Shown: one piece after another, positions 7,935-16,235 of the stretch
Layout of the letters: each line of letters starts with the position of its first letter
Numbering within the stretch: the first letter of the stretch is position 1
Assembly (NCBI RefSeq): GCF_018130955.1
Contig: NZ_JAFCJM010000032.1
Location: forward strand, 1 to 64,000
Source: Bradyrhizobium liaoningense
Lineage (GTDB): Bacteria; Pseudomonadota; Alphaproteobacteria; Rhizobiales; Xanthobacteraceae
Length of the DNA stretch: 64,000 bases
Direction: 5' to 3'
Translations under genes and position numbers: made by a program
The notes under the pieces: generated by a model
What the model was told of the DNA's origin: nothing
What the model saw: the letters and a program-made list of their open reading frames with translations, nothing else
The model's database searches: none

Positions 7935-9584
7935 TCAAGGAAGCTCCGTTCCTTGCATGCCGATCAGCGCTTCATACGTCCGAATGAGTGTCCAGTACGG
8001 GGAGGACGTGCAGCCAAAGCCCAAGCATGTTTCGGTCTGAGATCGGATTTCAAAATGCAGATGGGCCGTTGTGGCGTTCTGGTCGGTGTGCATCCAATTC
8101 CCGACCTTGCCTATCTTTTGCCCGCGATCGCGGCGAACCAATTGGCCTTGCTTGAGGCCCGCGTCCCTGAGGGCGTCGGGGCTCATGTGAAGATACACAA
8201 AATAGACCCCGGTGTCGTCTTCGGCGATGAACTTCACATTGTTGTTGGGTTTCCAAAGTGCGCTACCCTTGGTCACGGCGACGACGTTGAACAGGTTGAT
8301 CCTGCAACGCGTGCCGTCATATCGACACTCGAGGGGCCGGATGTCCTGGCCTTCGTGAGCCCGCTTTCTTGCCGGACAATCCCTGGGCTCTCGCGAATCG
8401 TCGTTTCGTTCCTCGCAGTAATTGTCGCGCCACGGATAGGCGTAGTTCTCCGCATTGTCTTCGCGAGGTTCGAGTATCTTGCCTGGATTTTCCTGGCATT
8501 TGTAACGCCCGTGATCCAGAGGGATCTTGTGGCCATAACAATCGCCGCCATGCATGAAGGTCTGTGAATTTGCGAAAGCCGGATTTTGCTCGATCGGGAA
8601 ACGCAGATTGCCCCCACCCCACAGGATCTTCTGCGTCACGCCTCCGAGGTTGTCCTGGCTTGTCCCATGCAGGAGATTGCCCGGCGCGTAGTACGTGAAG
8701 CTGGGGCTTTTCTTTGCGGGACGTGGCGAAACGTTTGCTTTCGCATGAGGGATAGGGAGCGGCAGGCCACCAACGAGGCGCAGATCACGAAGCACCGTCC
8801 GGAGAATCCCCTCGACCTCCGCACAGGGGAAATCCGTGGCGAACGGCGGGGCGCTGGCACAGGATATGTTAGCGAAGTAGGACACACCGTATTTGACGAA
8901 AGTGTAGGTCAGACCATCGTCGCTGACGTTGCGTCGAAGCCGCGGGTACATGTCCTGCAGTGTCTTGTCCTCGACGACATCGCCGCGCCGCGCATCTCCG
9001 CCGCTCTTGTCCTCATTGCTGACGTCATACAGCAAGCCGGTCCCGCCGAGATGAATCTGGACGAGATTTGCGTTCGCCTTGTAGCCGCGAGGGAGCAGTG
9101 TCGGCTTGACTGTGAGTATGGCGTCATAGCCGGTCGTCTTGCCGAGGAACTGCATTCTGCTGATTGAAGGGCTGAGAAAGTCAGCCGTGGCTTTCGGCTT
9201 GAGCCCTCGCGAGCTGGCAAACGCCGACACATATCGAGAGCTGTCGATCGGTGCCAGCACCGGGATCGGAACCTTCGCGATGCGCGGATTGACGCCAGCC
9301 GTTATCGCATTGAGCAACACCAGCGGCCGCAACGCCTCCTTGTCTGAAAAGACGAGGCCCTCGAGTTGCCGATCGACATCGGGCAACAGCTTCGCGGCGA
9401 GGCTCTTCGGCAGCGAGCCGAGTTCAGGTGCAACCGCCAGAACGCCTTTGGACGCCTCGGGCCAATCGATGCTCACAACCTTCGCGGTCGGGACGATTTC
9501 CTCTTGAGCCATGACGCGGACACTGTCGCCGAAGACCGCGAGTCCCAGCCCTATCGCCACCATCCGGGAATACCAGCTTCGCAC
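7935..9584 (-). CDS. exported M23 family (LytM-like) peptidase with a large unknown N-terminal region
   Basis: A 549-residue exported protein. Residues 1-27 are a signal peptide ending near VMAQEE. Residues 28 to about 330 match no family I recognise. The C-terminal part is an M23 zinc metallopeptidase domain: HEGQD (His410, Asp414) gives the HxxxD metal motif, YLHM (His466) and HLHFEIR (His508, His510) complete the active site. M23 enzymes cut peptide crosslinks of peptidoglycan; the complete zinc set suggests an active enzyme rather than a scaffold. Several Cys residues in the mature part fit periplasmic disulphides. It lies 23 bases after the amidotransferase gene and is probably co-transcribed with it. 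Role inferred: cell-wall peptide or other peptide cleavage. Confidence 0.78.
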   Translation of the reverse strand: MRSWYSRMVAIGLGLAVFGDSVRVMAQEEIVPTAKVVSIDWPEASKGVLAVAPELGSLPKSLAAKLLPDVDRQLEGLVFSDKEALRPLVLLNAITAGVNPRIAKVPIPVLAPIDSSRYVSAFASSRGLKPKATADFLSPSISRMQFLGKTTGYDAILTVKPTLLPRGYKANANLVQIHLGGTGLLYDVSNEDKSGGDARRGDVVEDKTLQDMYPRLRRNVSDDGLTYTFVKYGVSYFANISCASAPPFATDFPCAEVEGILRTVLRDLRLVGGLPLPIPHAKANVSPRPAKKSPSFTYYAPGNLLHGTSQDNLGGVTQKILWGGGNLRFPIEQNPAFANSQTFMHGGDCYGHKIPLDHGRYKCQENPGKILEPREDNAENYAYPWRDNYCEERNDDSREPRDCPARKRAHEGQDIRPLECRYDGTRCRINLFNVVAVTKGSALWKPNNNVKFIAEDDTGVYFVYLHMSPDALRDAGLKQGQLVRRDRGQKIGKVGNWMHTDQNATTAHLHFEIRSQTETCLGFGCTSSPYWTLIRTYEALIGMQGTELP

Positions 9585-9607
9585 GGCGTTCCTCCGTTAA
9601 CTGTCAG

Positions 9608-10315
9608 TCAGTCGCTTTTGCTCGGTACACATGCCTTCACAAGGCCTCGAAACACCTGGTTGCCAGGGTGATCGGCGGCGACGAATTGTTCCTGATGCCA
9701 CTGAACGCCGACCGCAAATGGGTGCGCCGGAATCTCGATGGCCTCGATGACCCCATCATCGGAATGAGCACTGGCGATCACCGACGAGGACAACTCTCCA
9801 ACAGCCTCCCAGTGGAACGTATTGACGAGCATTGCGGGGACTTCCACCAAAGCGGCCAGCTTCGTCCCGGGGGTGAGCGTCACACTGTGCAGCGAACCCT
9901 TCTTGTCGTGCTCGATGATCGAGGTACCCGAAGCCTGGACGTCAGACCACAACCGACAGCCATGAAGGCCAGCAAGCAGCTGCATGCCGGCACATATCCC
10001 GAGAATGGGCTTTTCACGGCGCAGAAATTCGCTGGTGATTTCGCGCTCAATAGCCAGTCTCTCCGAAGGCGGAGCCCTCGATAGCTTGCCCTGGAGGTAC
10101 CAGTCGTCGGGGTAGGAAAACCGGCCCCCGACGCAAAGCAGGCCATCAAATTCCTCAACGACCGGCCTCACGATTTCCGGGAGGTAGGGGATGCCGAAGG
10201 GCAGGCCGCCGGCATCCCGGATCGCCGTGAAGTAACTCTTCGAAGCCTCGTAGCGGCTTCCATCGCCGCTGGTATTCTCGTCGAGGATCACTGCGATGCG
10301 TGGCGTGCGCGCCAT
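9608..10315 (-). CDS. class I glutamine-amidotransferase-like hydrolase (peptidase C26, PuuD-like)
   Basis: A 235-residue cytoplasmic hydrolase of the gamma-glutamyl-gamma-aminobutyrate hydrolase type (class I GATase fold). The nucleophile is Cys108 in GICAGMQLL and the other triad members are His207 and Glu209 in GVQWHQEQF. The oxyanion GG of LLCVGGRFSYPDD is near residue 63. PuuD-type enzymes split gamma-glutamyl amide bonds; the real substrate could be any gamma-glutamyl compound. It has no signal peptide, so unlike its two downstream neighbours it works in the cytoplasm. It starts nine bases after the stop of the HTH-like gene and ends 23 bases before the M23 gene, which indicates one operon. 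Confidence 0.83.
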   Translation of the reverse strand: MARTPRIAVILDENTSGDGSRYEASKSYFTAIRDAGGLPFGIPYLPEIVRPVVEEFDGLLCVGGRFSYPDDWYLQGKLSRAPPSERLAIEREITSEFLRREKPILGICAGMQLLAGLHGCRLWSDVQASGTSIIEHDKKGSLHSVTLTPGTKLAALVEVPAMLVNTFHWEAVGELSSSVIASAHSDDGVIEAIEIPAHPFAVGVQWHQEQFVAADHPGNQVFRGLVKACVPSKSD

Positions 10316-10324
10316 GAGGATTTC

Positions 10325-11143
10325 CTAAGCGACTGTAGCTCCGGCCTGTAGCTTGGCCCACATCAAGGGGGTCATGATCGTTGCATGTTCTTCAACACGA
10401 GCCATTTCGGCGGAGAGAATTGCATGCTCCTCCGATCCTTCGAGGATTGTCCTGCAAAGATTCCTTGGATGCGCCACCTTCACCTCGACCGGTCCATCGA
10501 CAAAGACGCAGGAGACGGTTGGCTGCCAGTAGCCCTTTGGATTTCCAAATGTCAGAACCGCGCCACGCATCTTGACCTTGGATTTGCCGAGTCGCTCCGG
10601 CTGCACGAGCGTCAGCCTCACCTGCCCCTCAAAATGCGCGGGCATGCTGAGAACATTGCGCTCCTGGTTCATATGGACATATCCAGAATAATGGATCTCG
10701 TCTCGCGCGCCTGAGTCAGAGACGTAGTAGTGCAGTTCACTGAATGCCAGGCAGTCGTGGCTCTCGCTTGGCCGGATGTCCAGCACGCTACAGGTGATGT
10801 TACGGGCGGTCAGAAAGGACCGCCGGTAGAGAAAAAATCGACCGCACAGATGGTCGTAGTCTCTCGCATGATATCCCCCGAATGGCGACGATTGACTCGG
10901 AAGGGCAATAGAGAGTCCGTAGTCTCGCGGATTCAACCCTGCGTTGGCAAGGATATTCAGCAGGGTATGCCGCTTAAGTGAAAGCGTATCACTGTCTGGC
11001 TGGACGCATTTCTTGAAGGTGTTGAGCGAAATCTTGAGAATCTGATCCGCGTATTCGGCATCATTGAGTGAAAACGTAGCCCGATGGGCCCGCAAACCCG
11101 CGCTGAAGCGGACGAGATGGCGTCCGGAAAGACTGGTCGTCAT
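10325..11143 (-). CDS. uncharacterised protein with an HTH-like N-terminal region
   Basis: A 272-residue protein that I do not recognise by name. Residues about 20-70 (FSLNDAEYADQILKISLNTF to LLNILANAGLNPRDYG) read like a helix-turn-helix domain of the XRE kind. The rest (about 85-272) is mixed, mostly beta-strand in character, with a FFLYRRSFLTARNITCSVLD stretch, and could be a ligand- or effector-binding domain. There is no signal peptide or membrane segment. The ATG at 11143 is preceded by GGAGC at good spacing; an in-frame upstream start at 11194 is less likely. It is the first gene of the minus-strand cluster and a 10-base tandem repeat sits 52 bases upstream of its start, which fits an autoregulated transcription factor. 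That role is inference. Confidence 0.72.
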   Translation of the reverse strand: MTTSLSGRHLVRFSAGLRAHRATFSLNDAEYADQILKISLNTFKKCVQPDSDTLSLKRHTLLNILANAGLNPRDYGLSIALPSQSSPFGGYHARDYDHLCGRFFLYRRSFLTARNITCSVLDIRPSESHDCLAFSELHYYVSDSGARDEIHYSGYVHMNQERNVLSMPAHFEGQVRLTLVQPERLGKSKVKMRGAVLTFGNPKGYWQPTVSCVFVDGPVEVKVAHPRNLCRTILEGSEEHAILSAEMARVEEHATIMTPLMWAKLQAGATVA

Positions 11144-11194
11144 GGGACTGCTCCAGCACCTGTCGAGCGCGGGGATTGTGACACAAGCTAACAC

Positions 11195-11214
11195 AACTTG
11201 ATAGAACTTGATAG
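11195..11214. repeat. 10-base tandem direct repeat upstream of the HTH-like gene
   Basis: AACTTGATAG occurs twice head to tail, spaced one helical turn apart, in an AT-richer intergenic stretch between the divergent HTH-like gene (start 11143) and the cyclase gene (start 11358). The position and period suit a regulator-binding site for either gene. No experimental support; the function is inferred. Confidence 0.5.
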
Positions 11215-11357
11215 CGCAATGACAATACTTGGTCAGCGAGTTGCTGATGGCGGTTGCAAGATGCTGTTTTCACTCGAGGGCTATGCGCTCAACCTGCGGG
11301 TACAGGCTGATCATCTGACCAGCTGAATTTTGAAACCGGACCCAGAGAGGTTACGCC

Positions 11358-12041
11358 ATGGGCGCCGCAAATTTGAATGGTATTCCTTTGATCAAAGACG
11401 TTTGGGAGCCACCTTGCAGGACTTCCCCGACGCGGGAAGTCGTGCGAGTCGAGCGCGCGGCAATTCTTTTCGCCGACATAATCGGGTTCACCTGCATGAC
11501 AGAAGAATGGTCACCCGCAGAGCACATGAGCTTTCTGCGCAACTACCAACAGCGCATGGCGACACGCGTCATTCAGCATGAGGGCAAAGTTGTACAGTAC
11601 CAGGGCGACGCTATCGTGGCTATGTTCGGTGACTCCCATGATACGCGCTACGCGGCCGGTCAGGCCCTCTCCTGTGCCTTCGGAATGTTGGACACGATTG
11701 CGGCTTGGAGTGCTAACCGCAGCGCTCGCGGAGAATTGCCTCTGAGCATTGGCATCGGCGTACATTTGGGCTCGGTTGGCATGGGCCAAATTGGCGTGGA
11801 AGGACATCTGGAACAAACAATCGCCGGAGACACCGTAAACGTGGCGCGCAAGCTCGAAACGCTCACCCGGAGGCTTGGCGCATCCCTCATTGTGAGTGAC
11901 GAGCTGTTTGCCGCAATCCCGCAAGACGCCCACCGTGGGTTAGCAGTTGATAAATTGAAACCACATGGCTGCTGCCGAATTGCCGGCCGAGCAAATCCAA
12001 TTTCGATTTGGCTGTCACCGCGAGAACCGCTCACGGCCTGA
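11358..12041 (+). CDS. class III adenylate/guanylate cyclase catalytic-domain protein
   Basis: A 227-residue protein consisting of little more than one class III cyclase domain (residues about 30-210). The first metal motif is LFADIIGFT and the second is QGDAIVAMFGD. Two specificity or transition-state positions look altered: the Lys usual before the second metal motif is Gln (VVQYQGD), and after GDTVN the sequence reads VARKLE, placing Lys where Arg is normal. The sequence is otherwise close to the single-domain bacterial cyclases that work as homodimers. There is no sensor domain or membrane segment. It is divergent from the HTH-like gene across 214 bases, so both may share control. It may make cAMP slowly or be a pseudo-cyclase. 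Confidence 0.8.
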   Translation: MGAANLNGIPLIKDVWEPPCRTSPTREVVRVERAAILFADIIGFTCMTEEWSPAEHMSFLRNYQQRMATRVIQHEGKVVQYQGDAIVAMFGDSHDTRYAAGQALSCAFGMLDTIAAWSANRSARGELPLSIGIGVHLGSVGMGQIGVEGHLEQTIAGDTVNVARKLETLTRRLGASLIVSDELFAAIPQDAHRGLAVDKLKPHGCCRIAGRANPISIWLSPREPLTA

Positions 12042-12082
12042 CGCGGTCGTTCATCTGAGAGGAGCTGATGCAATTGCCAGGA

Positions 12083-12712
12083 TCAGCTCTTGGCGCTCGG
12101 GCGCGCTGAAACGTCCTTGTACCATCTTTGCAGATGGCCGAGATGCTCGGGCGGTGTGAGCTTCGCCCGGGCCGCAAGATCGACGGTCACCAGGCCGCTG
12201 ATGTCGGCGATCGTAAACTGTGGTCCGCAGACAAATTCATTGTCGGCGAGGCGTGCATCGAGCCACGCAAAGAAGTGCTGAAGGCGAAGGCGCCCTCGCT
12301 CTGCGAGCGCCGGAATCTGATCCAGAGGCACAGGACCGGGCAGGGCTCTGCCCGTCAGTCCGGGAGCGGCATTTCGAAACGCCTCCTGGGCTGCGTAGAT
12401 TCCATCCCACTCGATCCGCCGCAGCCAGGATTCGATGACGGCTCTTTCCTCCGCGTTTCTGCCCATCAGGGGAGGATCGGGATGGAGTTCTTCGAGATAG
12501 CGGCATATCGCAATGACGTCGGTAATCGCCGCGCCGCTGTCGAGCTCCAGGACGGGCACCGTGCAACCGGGATTGAGCGCCCGGAACGCCGGCGTGAACT
12601 GCTCGCCGTTGCGCAAATCAATCTGCACGGTCGGTAGGGTAAGTTCTTTCTCGGCAAGAAAGATACGCACGCGGCGCGGGCTGGGCGCCGTTGCGCAGTC
12701 GTAGAATTTCAT
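12083..12712 (-). CDS. glutathione S-transferase family protein
   Basis: A 209-residue cytoplasmic protein with the two GST domains. The N-terminal thioredoxin-fold domain (about 1-80) opens with MKFYDCATAPSPRRVRIFLA and contains the cis-Pro glutathione site as CTVPVLEL, then AITDVIAICRYLE. The helical C-terminal domain (about 90-205) includes the N-capping box FTIADISG that is diagnostic for GSTs. The family conjugates glutathione to electrophiles or reduces peroxides; the substrate is unknown. It is convergent with the cyclase gene with a 41-base gap. Length is normal. Confidence 0.88.
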   Translation of the reverse strand: MKFYDCATAPSPRRVRIFLAEKELTLPTVQIDLRNGEQFTPAFRALNPGCTVPVLELDSGAAITDVIAICRYLEELHPDPPLMGRNAEERAVIESWLRRIEWDGIYAAQEAFRNAAPGLTGRALPGPVPLDQIPALAERGRLRLQHFFAWLDARLADNEFVCGPQFTIADISGLVTVDLAARAKLTPPEHLGHLQRWYKDVSARPSAKS

Positions 12713-12966
12713 GACGTTCTCCCTGGAGGCTGATTCCGGCCATGCTGGTTCGAGGCTGATGATACAAGCAACGGTGTTTGCTCAACCAGGCCAGTTCGCA
12801 TGGCGCGCGTTAACCCTGTCTCTGATCTTGTCCCGTAACCGCGCCAGCTGGTTCACTTCTGCCGCTAAGCCGCCTCATTGGAAGTTTGCAATTGTTCTCC
12901 GAAACTCGGGAACTTATTTCCAGCAGGCGTTGAACGAGGCTTCTCGTTCGGAGAGCGCGAAAACAG

Positions 12967-13428
12967 ATGAGAGTGGCTCTCATCCTTGTTGGCTTCGGTA
13001 CACTCGCGGTGATGGAGCTTGAGACGCCGCCGCGCATGACAAAGCCTGTGAACGAGCCGCCCGCTCAGGCGACCGTCGGGTTACGCGCCTCACACGATAC
13101 GCTGACGGAGGCAGACCGGCTCGAAATTCCGCAGCTGCAATTTGAAGCGCCGCCGCGGCCGGCCTCCTCGAGCGAACCCAAGCACCCGCCGGATCAAACA
13201 GCGATTGTTGCGCGAGTGCCTTTGAAGATCATCGAGCGACACAAGCGCAGCGCAAGCGGGGGAAAATCCGCGGTCATGCTGCACAGACCTCGGCCCGGGC
13301 ACGGAACTTCCAAGGCAATTGCGAATGCCAAGCGCGCCAAACCGGTCGCGGAGGTCAAGCCCTGCCGGTCAGGTGTCTTCGATGGTCTATTCAAAGCATT
13401 GAACCTGTCAACGGGATGCCAGACCTAG
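12967..13428 (+). CDS. hypothetical exported or membrane-anchored protein, Pro/Ala-rich
   Basis: A 153-residue protein with no recognised domain. The first 18 residues (MRVALILVGFGTLAVMEL) are hydrophobic and could be a signal or anchor; the remainder is rich in Pro, Ala, Lys and Arg with few predicted structural elements, and ends in a short helix FDGLFKALNLSTGCQT. Its stop overlaps the predicted start of the transglycosylase gene at 13416, which suggests translational coupling and perhaps a joint cell-envelope role. Coding support is moderate: composition is consistent with the neighbours, but no homologue is recognised. Confidence 0.55.
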   Translation: MRVALILVGFGTLAVMELETPPRMTKPVNEPPAQATVGLRASHDTLTEADRLEIPQLQFEAPPRPASSSEPKHPPDQTAIVARVPLKIIERHKRSASGGKSAVMLHRPRPGHGTSKAIANAKRAKPVAEVKPCRSGVFDGLFKALNLSTGCQT

Positions 13429-14192
13429 CCCAACGATTCCTCTGCATCAGCGAGATGGCCGAGGGCAATCCGCGGCTCCTCGCGCATGCGTCGGAGCAAA
13501 CAGGTCGTGCCGGCGAAATCCGGCCGCCTCGCCCGGACGAGCGTGGGTCAGTTGTCGCCGCGCGGGACTGGCTGTCGGCGGAGTCCATCACGCTCGTTCT
13601 TGGAGTGGCGATCGGCTTGGCCTTTGTCGCAAGTCTCGTCCTGTTCCGCGACGCTCATTTGAACGGGCAATCGATCGACAGGACGGCCGCCAAGGCGATG
13701 GTCGAGCGCATCATCATAGCCGAGTCCAATGGTGACCCGAACGCGAGGAACAAGCGGTCGAGCGCGATCGGCGCCGCCCAGTTTCTCGATGACACGTGGC
13801 TCGAAGCCGTTCGAAGGCACCGACGCGATCTGATCCAGCGCCGCAGCGACAAGGAACTGTTGGACTTGCGACGAGATGCCGAGCTTGCGCGCGAGATTGC
13901 CGCGCGGTTGGTCGAGGAATATGCCGCGATGCTGAACAAGCGCGGTCTGCCAGTCACGCCCGGTTCTCTCTACCTTGCCCATTTCGCGGGACCGGCGGGT
14001 GCCGTGGCGCTACTGTCCGGCGCAGAAAGTGCCGATGCTGCTTCCCTCATGGCGGCCGCTGACGTGACGGGCCGGACCACGCGCGAAAAGCTGGTCAACG
14101 CCAATCCGTTCCTCAAGGTGCTGACGGTCGGCGATATCAAGCGCTGGGCCGATCGCAAGATGGCAGTAGGTAATTCGGCGGGGCGCTCGTGA
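13416..14192 (+). CDS. membrane-anchored lytic transglycosylase-like (SLT domain) protein
   Basis: A 258-residue protein. After a soluble N-terminal stretch there is one membrane segment (ITLVLGVAIGLAFVASLVLF, about residues 60-79). The outer part carries an SLT/goose-lysozyme-like domain: ERIIIAESNGDPNARNKRSS holds the catalytic Glu, IGAAQFLDDTW is the next motif, and LYLAHFAGPAGA the late helix. Such enzymes cleave the MurNAc-GlcNAc bond of peptidoglycan non-hydrolytically. The start at 13416 overlaps the upstream gene by 13 bases; another ATG at 13455 is possible and neither has a strong ribosome site. The topology implies a cytoplasmic N terminus and a periplasmic catalytic domain. Confidence 0.78.
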   Translation: MPDLAQRFLCISEMAEGNPRLLAHASEQTGRAGEIRPPRPDERGSVVAARDWLSAESITLVLGVAIGLAFVASLVLFRDAHLNGQSIDRTAAKAMVERIIIAESNGDPNARNKRSSAIGAAQFLDDTWLEAVRRHRRDLIQRRSDKELLDLRRDAELAREIAARLVEEYAAMLNKRGLPVTPGSLYLAHFAGPAGAVALLSGAESADAASLMAAADVTGRTTREKLVNANPFLKVLTVGDIKRWADRKMAVGNSAGRS

Positions 14193-14220
14193 AGGCCACG
14201 CCACTAGGCCTTGATATCGA

Positions 14221-14757
14221 TCAGCCAGCTCGCGAGCGAACAATCCGCGTGCCACGCGCGCGTGGTTCGTTTCGCGCGTCTCTGGATCGGTGAAAAAACG
14301 CACGCCACACGTTTGCGGCCTGAACGACCATCCTTCTTGCTGCCTTCCAGACTGCGAGAGATTCGACCATGTCCATCATGGCTCGCCAATACCGATATCC
14401 CCACGCAAAGGCCGGGATCGATAGCAGCTTCTCCTTGTTCAGCTGAAATAGCCGTTCCACGACGGTGAGCTTCAAGACTTCCGCGGCAATAAAAATGACC
14501 GCGCCTGTGAAGAAATGCCCCGTCCCGATCAAATAGCCGCTCAACGGTTTAGCCGGCTCGAGGATGATCACCGGCACCGCAAAAAGGGCAAGCGAGGGAT
14601 ATGGCGGCAATGAAGTGATCCAGAGCCGCACACGCTCAAGCAGCCTTTGTCTGGCAATCCATGCCGTGATCGGCCGCGTGACATAGGAAAAGACGCCGTC
14701 GACGATGAAATAGACGAGCGCGATCACGAAGATCGGTGAGTTCCAAACGCGGGTCAT
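14221..14757 (-). CDS. conserved-looking small membrane protein of unknown function
   Basis: A 178-residue protein with three hydrophobic stretches: FVIALVYFIVDGVFSY (about 9-25), SLALFAVPVIILEP (about 55-68) and GHFFTGAVIFIAAEVLKL (about 80-97). After these comes a basic C-terminal part (AAR, RSRDARNEPRARGTRIVRSR) expected to face the cytoplasm. I recognise no family. It is convergent with the transglycosylase gene and 28 bases from it. The alternation of hydrophobic segments and positive loops supports a real inner-membrane protein; the function is unknown. Confidence 0.65.
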   Translation of the reverse strand: MTRVWNSPIFVIALVYFIVDGVFSYVTRPITAWIARQRLLERVRLWITSLPPYPSLALFAVPVIILEPAKPLSGYLIGTGHFFTGAVIFIAAEVLKLTVVERLFQLNKEKLLSIPAFAWGYRYWRAMMDMVESLAVWKAARRMVVQAANVWRAFFHRSRDARNEPRARGTRIVRSRAG

Positions 14758-14923
14758 GACTCCTCCGCCGTGTCAAAGCGCGTGCCGAAGATGTGTTCCC
14801 GGAAACCGGTTGGGAAACCAGGGAACCGGGAGCATGTCCTGCGCATGGAAGTATCGAGGCGAATCCGCCGAACGCGACATCGCGGCGAGCAGGAACCGCC
14901 CGATCGTTTCCACCACGCCGGAT

Positions 14924-15946
14924 TCACGCGGCCACGGCATCAATTGAGCGGCGTATCACTTGGCGCACCTCCGCATTCGACAGGAACAAGTCGTGGTTGA
15001 TAACGCCCCAGCCTGCATCGGAAGCATCGACCACACGCACCCCGAGCCCCTCGATGGCTGTCTTCTCGGCCGCGCCGACCCGTGTCATCCCACCAGCGAT
15101 TTGCCCCGACAATGCCAGCGCGCGGTCGTTCGTTGCGGCGATGACGGTGATCTTGCGCGAAAGCGGACCGATGCGGTTGATCGACGACGAGAACACGTCC
15201 ATGTCGATATCAGGCGCGGCGAACACCACGGCCCCGATTCTATCTGAAACGGTGTCACCATATCGCGCATAGAGCTGGCGCAGGCTTTCGAGCGTCAACA
15301 TGGTTCCCATGCTGTGCGCGACGATGTGGACGCGGCCGGCGCTTGAGTTCGCCACGACAGACTGAAGCACGCGTTCGAAGCCATCGCGGGACCACATCGC
15401 GCTGTCGCGGTCATAGGCATAGTCAAACAGTCCAGCCTTCGAGGGCCAGGAGAATACCATCGTCTGACCGCGGAACCTGATGCCATCGGAGAGGTGCGCG
15501 GCATCAAGCGCCGCTGTCTCGAACGTCTGTTTGAAGCCGTGCACGTAGATCAGGACGTCTGGTCCGCTGCCGGCCTGCGCGACAAGACTGCCGACCTCTC
15601 CCGACACTGGCTCGACCCCATCAAAACGCCAGTCACCAAGTCCGGCTGCAGCCAGAGAGAAACGGCTGTCACCAGGCGGCACAAGCTTGGCTCTTGCGAC
15701 GGTCATCTGAGAGGCCCGCTCCGGCCCGAACCAGGGCTTCGCCCGGCCGCCGTTCACGGGCTTGCGCGTGGTTGCGACGAGCAATGTAGGGTTCACCGAA
15801 AGCGACGAAGCGTCGTAGCGCGCGCCGGTAGCACCCAGGCTGGCGCATCCGCCCAGCGCGACAACGCAGGCTGAGGACGCGAGCCCGCCAAGCAGTGCAC
15901 GTCGGGACGCAATCACTTGATGTTGCAGCAAACGTCGGACGATCAC
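14924..15946 (-). CDS. alpha/beta hydrolase lipoprotein, DUF900-like
   Basis: A 340-residue protein with a lipoprotein-type signal: RRALLGGLASSACVVALGGC, where the Cys would be lipidated. The mature part is an alpha/beta hydrolase of the DUF900 type: LIYVHGFKQTF (oxyanion strand, about residue 130), MVFSWPSKAG, then the nucleophile elbow AHSMGT (about 212-217) and a late DLFLSN His region. Such proteins are cell-envelope esterases of unknown substrate. The frame begins at a GTG; a second GTG 10 codons later is an equally likely start, both leaving the signal intact. Gene stands alone on the minus strand. Confidence 0.78.
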   Translation of the reverse strand: MIVRRLLQHQVIASRRALLGGLASSACVVALGGCASLGATGARYDASSLSVNPTLLVATTRKPVNGGRAKPWFGPERASQMTVARAKLVPPGDSRFSLAAAGLGDWRFDGVEPVSGEVGSLVAQAGSGPDVLIYVHGFKQTFETAALDAAHLSDGIRFRGQTMVFSWPSKAGLFDYAYDRDSAMWSRDGFERVLQSVVANSSAGRVHIVAHSMGTMLTLESLRQLYARYGDTVSDRIGAVVFAAPDIDMDVFSSSINRIGPLSRKITVIAATNDRALALSGQIAGGMTRVGAAEKTAIEGLGVRVVDASDAGWGVINHDLFLSNAEVRQVIRRSIDAVAA

Positions 15947-16235
15947 GCAGAACCTTCAGGAACTGCCCCCCGGAGGAGCCCGCCCCCAGTACGTTCCTGA
16001 ATGATGATGGAGGCGAGAAAAGGGCGGGTCGCCAGCCGCTCATGCTGAAGCTCTATCCGGCCTCTCGCATCAACAGATGCAGGTCACGCCGTGGCCGGCT
16101 TGCAAATTCTCCGATGATGCCACCCTGCCACCGATTTGCCCGACGTGTCAACGGATTTTCCGAATTTCGGGCCCGCCGCCGAGTTCCCGCCGGCTACTTT
16201 GCATGGGGTTGTTTTCGAAGTTTTTGTGGCGGCGC

